Shown here piece by piece: positions 33,287 to 42,432 of a DNA stretch of 64,000 nucleotides. The DNA is from Sporosarcina sp. BP05 (GTDB lineage Bacteria > Bacillota > Bacilli > Bacillales_A > Planococcaceae). The notes beneath the pieces were generated by a model. That model worked only from the letters and a program-made list of their open reading frames with translations, did no database searches and was not told where the DNA came from. The stretch covers positions 248,001 to 312,000 of the forward strand of contig NZ_JACFTD010000001.1 in the NCBI RefSeq assembly GCF_014282005.1, written 5' to 3'. Every line of letters begins with the position of its first letter. The first letter of the stretch is position 1. Both the position numbers and the translations under genes were made by a program.

Positions 33287-34477
33287 TTACTCAAACGGCC
33301 ACTCAGGTAGCCTATTACTCAATTTCTTGTCTTCCCGATAGCCGAGCACATATTCCGCCTGCATAACCGTATGGATCTCACGCGTTCCTTCATAGATAAC
33401 AGGTGCTTTTGAGTTACGTAGGAATCTGGCGACGGGGTATTCATCTGAATAGCCGTAAGCGCCGTGAATTTGAACCGCATCGTCCGCTGCTTTATTGGCA
33501 AAATCGCATGCCTGCCATTTCGCAAGTGACGTCTCGCGCGTATTGCGCAAGCCTTTATTTTTCATTTCACCGGCTCGATAGACAAGAAGACGGCTCATTT
33601 GATAGCCCGCTTCCATGTTAGCAACCATTTGCTGGACAAGTTGGTGCCTGCCGATTTCCTTACCGAACGTTTCGCGCGCATGACAATACTTCACACTTTC
33701 TTCGAGGCAACCCATGATTAAGCCAACCGCCCCCGCAGCGACAGTGAAACGTCCATTATCAAGTGATGCCATAGCGATTTTGAATCCGTCGCCTTCTTCG
33801 CCTAATAAATTCGCAGCTGGGACACGCATATCTTCGAAAAACAGTTCGCCAGTATTGCCTGCACGAATGCCATATTTCCCTTTGATCGCTTTCGATGAAA
33901 AACCTGGTGTCGTCCGTTCAACGATGAACGCGCTAATACCATGATGTTTCTTCGCTTTATCCGTATACGCGAAAACAAGGAAATGGTCCGCGACATCACA
34001 AAGGGAAATCCATGTTTTTTGACCGTTTAATACGTAGTCATCTCCGTCACGCACCGCGGTTGTCGCCATCGCCGCGACATCGGAACCTGCACCCGGTTCT
34101 GTCAATCCGAATGCGCCTATTTTTTCACCCTTCGCTTGTGGTAGTAGGTATTTTTGTTTCTGCTCTTCATTGCCCCACTGCATTAGACTCATCGAGTTCA
34201 AGCCGATATGGACCGATACCGCCGTCCGGAACGCCGTATCCCCACGCTCCAATTCTTCACACAATATCGCAAGCGAATTATAATCCATACCGCTGCCACC
34301 ATATTGCTCGGGTATACAGACGCCCATGAAGCCAAGATCCGCAAGCTTCTTCCAAATCGCCTGATCGAATCCACCTTGTGCATCCCATTTCTGGATATGC
34401 GGCATAATTTCTGCGTCGACGAACTGGCGCGCCGTTTTCCTCAGCATCTTCTGTTCTTCCGTAAATCCGAAGTCCAC
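33287..34477 (-). CDS. Acyl-CoA dehydrogenase
   Basis: A 396-residue FAD enzyme that introduces a double bond next to the CoA thioester. Family motifs include [15 protein letters not shown] (about residue 125), [15 protein letters not shown] and the C-terminal [34 protein letters not shown]. The catalytic Glu of short-chain family members is in YEGT. GTG 34477 sits 8 bases after AAGGGGATG. Repeat DNA separates it from the lysine-catabolism genes upstream, so co-transcription is uncertain. A glutaryl- or short-chain acyl-CoA substrate is possible but not shown. Confidence 0.92.
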   Translation of the reverse strand: MDFGFTEEQKMLRKTARQFVDAEIMPHIQKWDAQGGFDQAIWKKLADLGFMGVCIPEQYGGSGMDYNSLAILCEELERGDTAFRTAVSVHIGLNSMSLMQWGNEEQKQKYLLPQAKGEKIGAFGLTEPGAGSDVAAMATTAVRDGDDYVLNGQKTWISLCDVADHFLVFAYTDKAKKHHGISAFIVERTTPGFSSKAIKGKYGIRAGNTGELFFEDMRVPAANLLGEEGDGFKIAMASLDNGRFTVAAGAVGLIMGCLEESVKYCHARETFGKEIGRHQLVQQMVANMEAGYQMSRLLVYRAGEMKNKGLRNTRETSLAKWQACDFANKAADDAVQIHGAYGYSDEYPVARFLRNSKAPVIYEGTREIHTVMQAEYVLGYREDKKLSNRLPEWPFE

Positions 34478-34499
34478 TTTTTCATCCCCTTACTTTCTT

Positions 34500-34744
34500 A
34501 GTGTCTAGCTCCAGGCACCAGCCGCTCGGAGGCTCACAGGATGTGAATTACGCAGCCGTTGCCGCAGGACGTGGCGCACTTAGGCTGTGTTCCTTGATAG
34601 TCAGACCAACTATGCGGAAGTTCACCGCGCCGTTGGTCCGCCTTATGCCTGTCGCGGGCCTACAGGAAGTAGGTCATGCAGCTGTTGCCACAGGAAGTGG
34701 CGCACTTAAGCTGCGTTCCTTTTAGGCGCCTTCCGCTTTTCTAG
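34500..34744. repeat. Second-family palindromic repeat, double copy
   Basis: Starts GTGTCTAGCTCCAGG and ends CCGCTTTTCTAG, the same termini as the repeats at 5.1-5.9 kb. The body contains two related segments, each with an AGGA(T/A)GT pair, GTTGCC(G/A)CAGGA and GTGGCGCACTTA, ending in GTTCCTT. The second segment closely matches 5690-5762. It fills the whole gap between the lysine dehydrogenase stop codon and the acyl-CoA dehydrogenase start region. Confidence 0.8.
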
Positions 34745-35911
34745 TCAGACATGTGCCTCGTTCGACTCGATACTTTCTTCGATAACGACACCGCGCTTTT
34801 TCATCTCTTCAATATACAATTCGCCGGGTACGATATTCTCTGGCGGATGGACTCCACGTTTCGTAATGGTGCCATTGCCAATCATTTGCGCCACAATGGA
34901 AATCGTATTTGCCGTCGCACGCGCCATTGCAGTCTCATTTACCGCCGTATCCTTCTCCGTAATAAGATCGTACTCGTATGTTACCGGCATACCCGTTTTT
35001 TCACCGCTTACAATGACGCGCAGCAACACCGCATCCGATTTCTCACCAAGGCGAAGTTGCGGTGACAGATGCTCCCTCATGACATCGCGGACTTTCACTT
35101 TATGACCGTCAACAGTCACTTCATTGTCCCGTGACAGCAAGCCTAAATCGACAAATAGCTGGAATTTCTCCGCATGCCCTTTGTATCGAATCGTCTTGTA
35201 TTCGAGTGTCTCCACGTTCGGGAACGATTTCGTCAGTGTCGACGTGCCGCCTGATGTATGAAACGCTTCAAGCTCGCCGTATTTATCAAAATGGATCGTT
35301 TCGATTTCGGACAATGATGGAACTTCCAACAGTTGTCCATTTCGAATAACGTGAGAAGGATCAGTGTAATGATCAAACACGCCTTCCAATGAAAAGACGA
35401 CATTATAATTAAGTGGCGGCTCCGGTTTCACCGGAATCCCCCCAACATATAGTTTAATAGCGTTAACCTTATCAAGCTTCCCCGCCCCGTAACCAGCAAG
35501 AATATTAATCATTCCAGGAGCTACCCCTAGATCTGGTATGATTGTCACGCCTTTCGCAATCGCCTCGTCTGCTAGACCGAGCACTGCATCCGTTGCACCG
35601 CCGATATGACCGCCAAGATCAATGGAATGAACACCGATATCTACTGCGGTTCGAGCAACCTTTTCATTAAACGTATAGAATAGCGCATTGATAACCACGT
35701 CCCCTAGTGCCATAACTTCGCTTAATTGCTGATCATTTTTCGCATCCAGTGGTAAAACGTCTAACTTTTCGGACATGAGCTCCTCTGCAAAGTCTTCCGC
35801 CTGCTTGACGTTCAGATCAGTCAAATATACTCTTTCTACGTCATCACTTTTCACTAGATCGCGTGCTGCCTCTTTCCCCATTAAACCTGCTCCAAGTATG
35901 ACAACCTTCAT
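34745..35911 (-). CDS. L-lysine 6-dehydrogenase (saccharopine dehydrogenase family)
   Basis: This encodes 388 residues. The NAD site [13 protein letters not shown] opens the protein. Segments such as [49 protein letters not shown] and [15 protein letters not shown] closely match Geobacillus lysine dehydrogenase as I recall it. The enzyme oxidatively deaminates the epsilon-amino group of lysine to aminoadipate semialdehyde, which cyclises to piperideine-6-carboxylate. The next enzyme is encoded 24 bases upstream in the same operon. ATG follows GGGGATGGGG. The stop codon abuts a repeat. Saccharopine reductase activity is a less likely alternative. Confidence 0.88.
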   Translation of the reverse strand: MKVVILGAGLMGKEAARDLVKSDDVERVYLTDLNVKQAEDFAEELMSEKLDVLPLDAKNDQQLSEVMALGDVVINALFYTFNEKVARTAVDIGVHSIDLGGHIGGATDAVLGLADEAIAKGVTIIPDLGVAPGMINILAGYGAGKLDKVNAIKLYVGGIPVKPEPPLNYNVVFSLEGVFDHYTDPSHVIRNGQLLEVPSLSEIETIHFDKYGELEAFHTSGGTSTLTKSFPNVETLEYKTIRYKGHAEKFQLFVDLGLLSRDNEVTVDGHKVKVRDVMREHLSPQLRLGEKSDAVLLRVIVSGEKTGMPVTYEYDLITEKDTAVNETAMARATANTISIVAQMIGNGTITKRGVHPPENIVPGELYIEEMKKRGVVIEESIESNEAHV

Positions 35912-35935
35912 TTCCCCATCCCCTAACGTTAGGTA

Positions 35936-37414
35936 TTAGTCTGTGTCAATCTGCGCGCGTTGCAATTTCCCGCTAAAGTCTATATAAATACTTTTCCATT
36001 CAGTGAATACGTCGAGTGCGGCAACACCAGAATCGCGGTGCCCGTTGCCCGTCCCTTTTGTTCCGCCAAATGGCAGATGGATTTCGGCACCTGTCGTTCC
36101 AGCATTCACGTAGACAATACCTGTATCAAGATCACGTTGTGCCCGGAACACTTTATTGACATCGCGCGAGAAAATTGAACTTGAAAGTCCAAACTTCACA
36201 CTGTTATTGACCTCAATCGCTTCATCTAGACTTGAAACTTCAATAAGCGAAACGACAGGCCCGAAAATTTCTTCTTGCGCAAGGCGGCTATCCCATTTCA
36301 CATCTGTGAATAAAGTTGGTTCGTAATAATGGCCATCCGCAAGTTTTCCAGCCGTCAATATATTTCCACCCGCAAGAAGTTTCGCACCTTCATCCTTGCC
36401 AATTCCGACATAACCATGAATTTTATCGAGCGCTTTTTTATTGATCACTGGGCCGATTTTTACTGATTCATCCAGTCCATCGCCAATCGATAACACTTTC
36501 ATCGCTTCCACAAGTTTTTGCTCGAGTTCTTCCTTTACATCTGTATGCACGATGACGCGGCTACATGCTGTACAACGCTGACCCGCTGTACCGAATGCAC
36601 TCCAAAGGATCCCTTCCACTGCCAGTTCGATATCCGCGTCATCCATAACGATGACCGCATTTTTACCACCCATTTCAAGCGACACTTTTTTCAAATGGCG
36701 TCCACCAGTTTCCGCAACATGACGACCCGTTTCAGTCGACCCTGTGAATGAAATAACGCGAACATCGGGGTGTTCAATCATTGCTGTTCCAACTTCCGCT
36801 CCCGACCCGAAAACAATATTCGCAACACCTGCAGGGAGCCCTGCTTCTTCAAATATAAGTGCCATTTCGTACGCCATCATAGGTGTTTCCGTTGCTGGTT
36901 TCCAGATGAATGTATTGCCCGCGACAATTGCCGGGAACGATTTCCATGTCGCAATCGCCACTGGGAAATTCCATGGCGTTATAAGCCCGACAACTCCGAT
37001 TGGCGCACGGACACTCATTGCGAACTTGTCTTGAAGCTCTGAAGGTACTGTTTCCCCGAACATCCGGCGTCCTTCTCCTGCCATGTAGAGCGCCATATCA
37101 ATGCCTTCCTGCACTTCACCGCGTGCCTCTTCGATGACTTTCCCCATTTCTTTCGTCAATACCTGCGATAAATGCTCTTTCTTCTCTTTCATAAGCCGTC
37201 CAATTTCATATAAAAAGTCTGCTCGTTTCGGTGCGGGAACGAGTGCCCATTTTCTCTGAGCCTCTTTCGCCGACTTTACCGCAAGACTCACATCTTCTTT
37301 AGTCGATAATCTTACTTGCGCCAGCTCCATACCATTTGCCGGATTCAAGACTGCCGTATAATCTGCCCCACCAGCTTCCTGCCATGAACCTCCGATATAA
37401 TTGTTCAGTCGCAT
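35936..37414 (-). CDS. Aldehyde dehydrogenase, probable aminoadipate semialdehyde dehydrogenase
   Basis: A 492-residue NAD(P)-dependent aldehyde dehydrogenase. The catalytic Cys is in GQRCTACSR near residue 285, the general-base Glu in LEMGGKNA near 250, and the cofactor loop in FTGSTETGR. Context points to oxidation of alpha-aminoadipate semialdehyde (piperideine-6-carboxylate) from lysine to aminoadipate: the downstream gene is a lysine 6-dehydrogenase. ATG 37414 follows AAAGGGGC. A perfect CcpA cre consensus lies 32 bases upstream, so carbon-catabolite repression of the operon is likely. Confidence 0.88.
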   Translation of the reverse strand: MRLNNYIGGSWQEAGGADYTAVLNPANGMELAQVRLSTKEDVSLAVKSAKEAQRKWALVPAPKRADFLYEIGRLMKEKKEHLSQVLTKEMGKVIEEARGEVQEGIDMALYMAGEGRRMFGETVPSELQDKFAMSVRAPIGVVGLITPWNFPVAIATWKSFPAIVAGNTFIWKPATETPMMAYEMALIFEEAGLPAGVANIVFGSGAEVGTAMIEHPDVRVISFTGSTETGRHVAETGGRHLKKVSLEMGGKNAVIVMDDADIELAVEGILWSAFGTAGQRCTACSRVIVHTDVKEELEQKLVEAMKVLSIGDGLDESVKIGPVINKKALDKIHGYVGIGKDEGAKLLAGGNILTAGKLADGHYYEPTLFTDVKWDSRLAQEEIFGPVVSLIEVSSLDEAIEVNNSVKFGLSSSIFSRDVNKVFRAQRDLDTGIVYVNAGTTGAEIHLPFGGTKGTGNGHRDSGVAALDVFTEWKSIYIDFSGKLQRAQIDTD

Positions 37415-37445
37415 TGCAACATGCCCCTTTCTTTAATACATCATT

Positions 37446-37460
37446 TTGAAAACGCTTACA
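37446..37460. promoter_or_regulatory. CcpA cre site of the lysine-catabolism operon
   Basis: TTGAAAACGCTTACA matches the cre consensus WTGNAANCGNWNNCW at every position. It lies between the presumed promoter and the ribosome site of the aldehyde dehydrogenase gene, a location that normally gives repression when glucose is present. Confidence 0.7.
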
Positions 37461-37512
37461 TCACCTATCAATTCGACATTTCCTACCATATCCCTTTAAT
37501 TTTACCGAAAAT

Positions 37513-37549
37513 GAAAAACCCCGGACGATTTAATGCCCGTCCAGGGTTA
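37513..37549 (-). terminator. Terminator of the SEC-C gene
   Basis: On the minus strand AACCCTGGACG pairs with CGTCCGGGGTT (one mismatch), followed by TTTTTCATTTTC. Confidence 0.82.
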
Positions 37550-37599
37550 ATCCACTTCTATCCTATTCATTTATATCGCTAATCATTCCATGTAAAGAG

Positions 37600-38643
37600 T
37601 TATTCCTCCACTTGCTGACGACTCCGTTCGTACATTTCAATAACAAATTCACGGATATTATCTGCATGTTTCATCATCGAACTTGTCGATACAACGAACA
37701 ATTTCGCAATTTCAGCATTCGTCAATTCTTCATCTTCCATGATTCCTAAATCAATTGCTACAAAAAATACTGCAGCGGCGATAACACCAGGTTTTCGGAA
37801 GTTGGGGCGCTCTTTCAAGAAATACGTTACGACAATATTCCTCAGTAATTCACGCGCTTCTTTAGGCGTATTTCTTAATTCAAGCACTTCATCAAGGCTC
37901 TCGATTACTTCTTGCTGAACCGGAGTAAAATCATGCTCTATGAGTTCATTCACTGTTCGTGAATCCCTGGCAAGCAAAATTTCGTAGACGTCTGTCATAT
38001 GCTCATTATAGAACGCGAGACTCTTATCAAATCCGCTTGACTCCGCAAGTTCAACTATCTGTTTTTCGAGGGAGCCATTCCAATCATTAATGAACATGAG
38101 TGAAGAGATTACGTAGATATCATTATTCTGGTCCCGATTATCCGGCAAAACAATACCGAATACGAATGAATGCTCTTCTAGTAGCATCCCTTCTTTCTTT
38201 TCCAGTTTGAACATGCCCTCGCCAAGTATTTCTTGGACAACAACATATCCTTCCTTCTCCTCTTTGACCTTAGCAAACAAAACAATAGGCTCTTTCCATA
38301 ATTCCAGAACGGATCGAACTGCACCCCTTAACGGGCTATTCAAAACTCTGAGGAGATGACGCTTCCACAAATCACGCCGCGCAACGAATAAGAAATATTC
38401 ACTAACAGCCTCTTCTACGTCATCCGGTCCCATCAGTTTATCAAGTTTACTTTTCCAGTGTCTTCTATGGCTTTCGTACTCTGATATATCCGCTGGGGCT
38501 GTAGCTTGTTCATATGCACCAAAGACGATACGCTCAAGTTCCTCATCAATAAGTGTCTCTAAAGGTGATTCATTTTTCTCAGCACAACACTTTTTATATT
38601 TCTTACCGCTCCCACATGGACACGGATCGTTTCTTCCTACCAT
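37600..38643 (-). CDS. SEC-C zinc-binding motif protein
   Basis: A 347-residue soluble protein. The N-terminus is a SEC-C motif, GRNDPCPCGSGKKYKKCC, which binds zinc and in SecA contacts SecB or ribosomes. The middle part is not recognised. The C-terminal 80 residues (KPGVIAAAVFFVAIDLGI...LTNAEIAKLFVVSTSSMMKHADNIREFV) resemble a cyclin/TFIIB-like helical repeat with a helix-turn-helix character, so a nucleic-acid-binding role is possible. ATG 38643 follows AAGGACG. It is a single gene of unknown function. Confidence 0.75.
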   Translation of the reverse strand: MVGRNDPCPCGSGKKYKKCCAEKNESPLETLIDEELERIVFGAYEQATAPADISEYESHRRHWKSKLDKLMGPDDVEEAVSEYFLFVARRDLWKRHLLRVLNSPLRGAVRSVLELWKEPIVLFAKVKEEKEGYVVVQEILGEGMFKLEKKEGMLLEEHSFVFGIVLPDNRDQNNDIYVISSLMFINDWNGSLEKQIVELAESSGFDKSLAFYNEHMTDVYEILLARDSRTVNELIEHDFTPVQQEVIESLDEVLELRNTPKEARELLRNIVVTYFLKERPNFRKPGVIAAAVFFVAIDLGIMEDEELTNAEIAKLFVVSTSSMMKHADNIREFVIEMYERSRQQVEE

Positions 38644-38704
38644 TTTCCCACGTCCTTACAATTATACGTTATAATATTTACCTCTCACTCAATAGTAACA
38701 GAAA

Positions 38705-38747
38705 CAAAAAAACTCCGCAGTGGTATATATATATACCCATGCAGAGC
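38705..38747 (-). terminator. Terminator of the DHA2 transporter gene
   Basis: On the minus strand CTCTGC pairs with GCGGAG, with an inner GGTATATATATATACC palindrome, followed by seven T residues. Confidence 0.85.
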
Positions 38748-38764
38748 ACTCTTTAATCTTTTGC

Positions 38765-40273
38765 TTATTTTTTACTTTCCTCGGACTTAGTAAGTGATTT
38801 GTCGTTAGTTGGTAGCGCTACACGTTTCATGAAAAACGACAGAGCCAAGGCAACAATCGCGACAATTGTCGAGATGAAAAACGAGAAACTAATTCCGTCA
38901 AGCATCGCTTGTGCTTCCAATTGCTCCTTTAGTTTTGCAAGCCCCTCAGTTGTTGACGGAGCATTCCCTGATGCCTGGACTTTTGCAAATAACTCCGCAC
39001 CGGTTGATTCCATCCGCTTCGTCATAATTGTTAACAGAATCGCGGATCCAATTGCACCGGACACTTGCTGCAACGTGTTATTCATCGCCGTTCCGTGTGG
39101 ATTAGAGATCATCGGTAATTGATTCAACCCGTTCGTCATAACAGGCATCATTACCATTGAAATCCCTAACATACGAATCGTATAAATCATCATAATATAA
39201 TAATATCCAGACTCCATGCCAAGTCTACTTAAATAGAATGTTGAAATGACTGTGATCGTAAGGCCGATGATCGCCAAAATCCTTGCACCGTACTTATCGA
39301 ATAAGCGACCTGTAATCGGAGACATAAGCCCCATTACAATCGCACCTGGAAGCATAAGTAATCCTGAATGGAACGGTGAAATTCCCCGTATTGTCTGGAC
39401 ATAGAGGGGCGTAAGAATCATGCCGGAAAACATTGCAATCGATAGTACGATTGAGATAGCAGACGATAAGGCGAACATTGGATGTTTGTAAATCTTGAAA
39501 TCCAACATTGGGTCATCCATACGAAGTTGACGCACGATAAACGCTACAAGTGCGATCGTACCGACAATGATCGTTCCATAGACAAGTAGCGAATCCCACC
39601 CCTTATCTCCCGCTGAACTGAATCCGTAAAGGAGCCCGCCGAAACCAACACTAGACAAAACTAGCGAAAATACATCTAATTTCATGTCACGGTTCGGTGT
39701 AATGTTACGCAATTTAAAGAACGCATAAATGAGTGTCAAAATGGAAAACGGTAAAACGATACCGAAAAGTGTTCGCCATGTGTAATGTTCAATTACCCAA
39801 CCCGATAGAGTTGGACCAATCGCCGGCGCTGTAATCATTACAAGACCAAAAATCCCCATCGCAGTTCCCCTACGCTCAATTGGAAATGCCGTCAGCATAA
39901 CGTTCATAAGGAGCGGCATCATCATGGCGGATCCACACGCTTGAATCATCCGAGCAGCAACAAGTACACCAAATGATGGTGCAAGCATTGCAAGAATCGT
40001 CCCTAAAGTAAACAGCACCATAGCTGTTAAGAACAATCTCCTATTTGTGAACTTTTGTATAAAGAATGCACTTGCCGGGATTAAAATACCGTTAATAAGC
40101 ATATATCCAGTCGTTAGCCATTGGACAACTGATGGTTTTACATCGAACTCAACCATAATTGTCGGCAATGCAACGTTCAACAATGTATTATTTAATAAAG
40201 CGACAAATGCGCCTATGAACAGGATGGCTATCATGCCATAAGGCGGTTTTTCTTGCATTTTTTTAATATCCAT
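38765..40273 (-). CDS. MFS multidrug exporter, DHA2 (14-helix) family
   Basis: This encodes 502 residues with 14 predicted helices, typical of EmrB/QacA/LmrB proton-drug antiporters. Family motifs include LNVALPTIMVEFDVKPSVVQWLTTGYML near the start, the antiporter motif GPTLSGWVIEHYTWR and the loop GRLFDKYGARI. ATG 40273 follows AGGGGGAAG. A TetR gene is divergently transcribed 233 bases away, and identical TGTAC-N5-GTACA palindromes lie before each gene, so drug-inducible derepression is likely. Substrates are unknown. Confidence 0.93.
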   Translation of the reverse strand: MDIKKMQEKPPYGMIAILFIGAFVALLNNTLLNVALPTIMVEFDVKPSVVQWLTTGYMLINGILIPASAFFIQKFTNRRLFLTAMVLFTLGTILAMLAPSFGVLVAARMIQACGSAMMMPLLMNVMLTAFPIERRGTAMGIFGLVMITAPAIGPTLSGWVIEHYTWRTLFGIVLPFSILTLIYAFFKLRNITPNRDMKLDVFSLVLSSVGFGGLLYGFSSAGDKGWDSLLVYGTIIVGTIALVAFIVRQLRMDDPMLDFKIYKHPMFALSSAISIVLSIAMFSGMILTPLYVQTIRGISPFHSGLLMLPGAIVMGLMSPITGRLFDKYGARILAIIGLTITVISTFYLSRLGMESGYYYIMMIYTIRMLGISMVMMPVMTNGLNQLPMISNPHGTAMNNTLQQVSGAIGSAILLTIMTKRMESTGAELFAKVQASGNAPSTTEGLAKLKEQLEAQAMLDGISFSFFISTIVAIVALALSFFMKRVALPTNDKSLTKSEESKK

Positions 40274-40309
40274 ATTACTTCCCCCTATTAATACGTAACG
40301 TATAGATTT

Positions 40310-40324
40310 TGTACCCCGAGTACA
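40310..40324. promoter_or_regulatory. TetR-type operator before the DHA2 gene
   Basis: TGTAC-CCCGA-GTACA, 36 bases before the transporter start codon. The same 5+5+5 palindrome recurs at 40436-40450 before the divergent TetR gene. Confidence 0.65.
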
Positions 40325-40368
40325 TCATGTTCAATATATTATACCGATAGTCCAAAACATGCAACCTC

Positions 40369-40382
40369 CGTAAACGCTTTCA
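40369..40382. promoter_or_regulatory. Cre-like site in the DHA2/TetR intergenic region
   Basis: CGTAAACGCTTTCA matches the core cre pattern TGWAANCGNTNWCA except at the first base. It lies between the two promoters. With one mismatch it may be chance. Confidence 0.35.
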
Positions 40383-40435
40383 TATAAAAAAATTTATATC
40401 ATTGATATAACAACACTTTAGAGATACCATATAAA

Positions 40436-40450
40436 TGTACCACTAGTACA
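40436..40450. promoter_or_regulatory. TetR-type operator before the TetR gene
   Basis: TGTAC-CACTA-GTACA, the same half-sites and spacing as at 40310. It lies 56 bases upstream of the TetR start codon. Another perfect dyad, TTATATC-ATT-GATATAA, lies close by at 40394-40410. Confidence 0.65.
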
Positions 40451-40506
40451 AATTTAATTTATCTCTTCTTGAAAATCTCAACAAAATACAGAATAAAGGT
40501 GATTAT

Positions 40507-41391
40507 ATGAACGATCGTAAACGCCAGGTTTTATTGACAGCACAACGACTTTTTATAGATAAAGGGTTTTCCACTACGTCTGTTCAAGACATATTAGACG
40601 AGTCCTGTATTTCAAAAGGAACATTCTATAATTACTTCTCTTCCAAGAATGAATGTCTTAAAGCGATACTCGAACATGCACACGATGAGACGACTGTAAG
40701 AAGGCATGAATTGCTTATTGGACAAGACTTGTCCGATAAGCACATTTTGGTTGAACAAATTTTGATTCGTATGCACTTGAATCGTGAACAAAATTTGCTA
40801 CCCATTTTTGAGGCAGTCTTTCATTCAGGGGATAGCGACTTGCGAGGTTTCATCAAGAACATGCTTTTAGCTGAGTTTTCTTGGTTAACAAGAAGACTGG
40901 TGGACGTCTATGGCAAAGATGCAGTGCCCTACGCTGCTGATTGCGCCGTTATGCTATTCGGAATGATGCAGCAAATACTTCATGCTTGGTCAGCCGTTTC
41001 CAAAGAGGAAATGGACTCCTTGAAACTCGTCACTTTCTTACTACGTAGAATCGATTCCATCATGCCGGGTATGATTAGCACAAAAGATGCTTTTTTCACT
41101 GAAGATGTATTTTTCAAGTTGAATAGTGATGTAGGAGAACAAGCAGAGACAAAGGAACAATTGCTCGAAAGCCTTACAGGGTTTTCGGAACTACTCGGAG
41201 ACGATGCTCTTCCCGCTGGCAAACAATATGTTCAATTTCTATTGGAAGAACTTCGCTCTGAGTGTCCACGAATATTCGTACTCGAGTCCATCGTCCGCTC
41301 GTTCCGGGAGGCTTTCAAAGGATTCTCTCACGAACCCGAAGCTCACGAGCTCGCTTACAAAGTTTGGCGTTATGTGGACACACTCGAATAG
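40507..41391 (+). CDS. TetR/AcrR-family regulator with long C-terminus
   Basis: This encodes 294 residues. The helix-turn-helix (VLLTAQRLFIDKGFSTTSVQDILDESCISKGTFYNYFSSKNECL) is a standard TetR motif. At 294 residues the protein is about 100 longer than most of the family; the extra C-terminal part from about 200 is helical and not recognised. ATG 40507 follows AAAGGTGAT. It is divergent from the DHA2 exporter, with matched palindromes before both genes, so it probably represses both until a drug binds. Confidence 0.9.
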   Translation: MNDRKRQVLLTAQRLFIDKGFSTTSVQDILDESCISKGTFYNYFSSKNECLKAILEHAHDETTVRRHELLIGQDLSDKHILVEQILIRMHLNREQNLLPIFEAVFHSGDSDLRGFIKNMLLAEFSWLTRRLVDVYGKDAVPYAADCAVMLFGMMQQILHAWSAVSKEEMDSLKLVTFLLRRIDSIMPGMISTKDAFFTEDVFFKLNSDVGEQAETKEQLLESLTGFSELLGDDALPAGKQYVQFLLEELRSECPRIFVLESIVRSFREAFKGFSHEPEAHELAYKVWRYVDTLE

Positions 41392-41484
41392 TTAGATTTC
41401 CTCTTCACTTTTTTGAAACTTTCTCCACTCTATTTCGTATGATTGAGTAGTAGAATATTTTTTCTTAGGGAGGAACGAGATAAG

Positions 41485-42282
41485 ATGAACAATCATGAAA
41501 TTGATTACAAAATACATGGCGATGATATGCAGTTTGTAGAAGTTGAGCTTGATCCTAAAGAGACGGTAGTGGCAGAAGCAGGGGCTCTTATGATGATGGA
41601 GGACGGTATCGAAATGGAAACAATCTTCGGTGACGGATCCGGCACTTCAGGCGGGGGAATTATGGGGAAACTGATGGGCGCCGGAAAACGAATGTTGACT
41701 GGAGAAAGTTTATTCATGACAACATTCACAAATACGGGGGCAGGCAAAAAGCATGTCTCTTTCGCATCTCCTTACCCTGGGAAAATCATTCCGATGGATT
41801 TAAGTGAGCATAACGGCAAAATCATCTGCCAAAAAGATGCCTTTCTTGCTGCGGCAAAAGGCGTGTCCGTTGGAATTGAATTTCAACGTAAACTGGGTAC
41901 CGGCTTTTTCGGTGGTGAAGGGTTCATCATGCAAAAACTCGAAGGCGATGGTATGACGTTCATCCACGCTGGAGGTACGATTATCGAAAAAAGGCTGCGA
42001 CCGGGCGAAATATTACGTGTTGACACGGGATGTCTCGTGGCGATGACGCATAACGTGAATTACAACATCGAAATGGTGAAAGGTGTAAAAACGGCATTAT
42101 TCGGCGGTGAAGGACTCTTTTTTGCGACACTAAAGGGACCTGGAACTGTTTGGATTCAATCACTTCCATTCTCTAGACTCGCTAGCCGTGTCTTTGCAGC
42201 TGCACCGCAAACACCTGGTGGAGGTTCACGTGATGAAGGAAGTATTGCAGGCGGCTTGTTCAATTTGCTTGGCGGGAAATAA
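41485..42282 (+). CDS. AIM24/TIGR00266 family protein
   Basis: A 265-residue soluble protein with repeated beta-rich, glycine-rich segments ([75 protein letters not shown]). This is the AIM24-type family, of unclear biochemical role in bacteria. The frame opens at 41443, but ATG 41485 is 11 bases after GGAGG and starts at the conserved region. A very stable terminator follows. No neighbouring gene suggests its function. Confidence 0.88.
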   Translation: MNNHEIDYKIHGDDMQFVEVELDPKETVVAEAGALMMMEDGIEMETIFGDGSGTSGGGIMGKLMGAGKRMLTGESLFMTTFTNTGAGKKHVSFASPYPGKIIPMDLSEHNGKIICQKDAFLAAAKGVSVGIEFQRKLGTGFFGGEGFIMQKLEGDGMTFIHAGGTIIEKRLRPGEILRVDTGCLVAMTHNVNYNIEMVKGVKTALFGGEGLFFATLKGPGTVWIQSLPFSRLASRVFAAAPQTPGGGSRDEGSIAGGLFNLLGGK

Positions 42283-42363
42283 CTAGTTAATTTCACTACC
42301 GAACACTGGGCACTACGTGTATAGATGACTTTGTTTTGCTTTGGATTGAATGACTTCTATACG

Positions 42364-42432
42364 ATTACCGAGATGGCTGGATGTGTGGGGGTGCGACTTT
42401 GTCGCACCCCCACACATTTTTTTCGGTAATCG
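42364..42432 (+). terminator. Very stable Rho-independent terminator
   Basis: A perfect 17-bp stem (ATGTGTGGGGGTGCGAC with its complement, loop TTT, 42381-42417) is followed by a T run. Outer arms CGATTACCG and CGGTAATCG (42362 and 42424) extend the pairing beyond the T run. Confidence 0.92.

Noticed and set aside
34501-34725. A 74-codon plus-strand frame between the acyl-CoA and lysine dehydrogenase genes
   Set aside because: It lies entirely in repeat DNA also seen at 5.6-5.8 kb and lacks a ribosome site.
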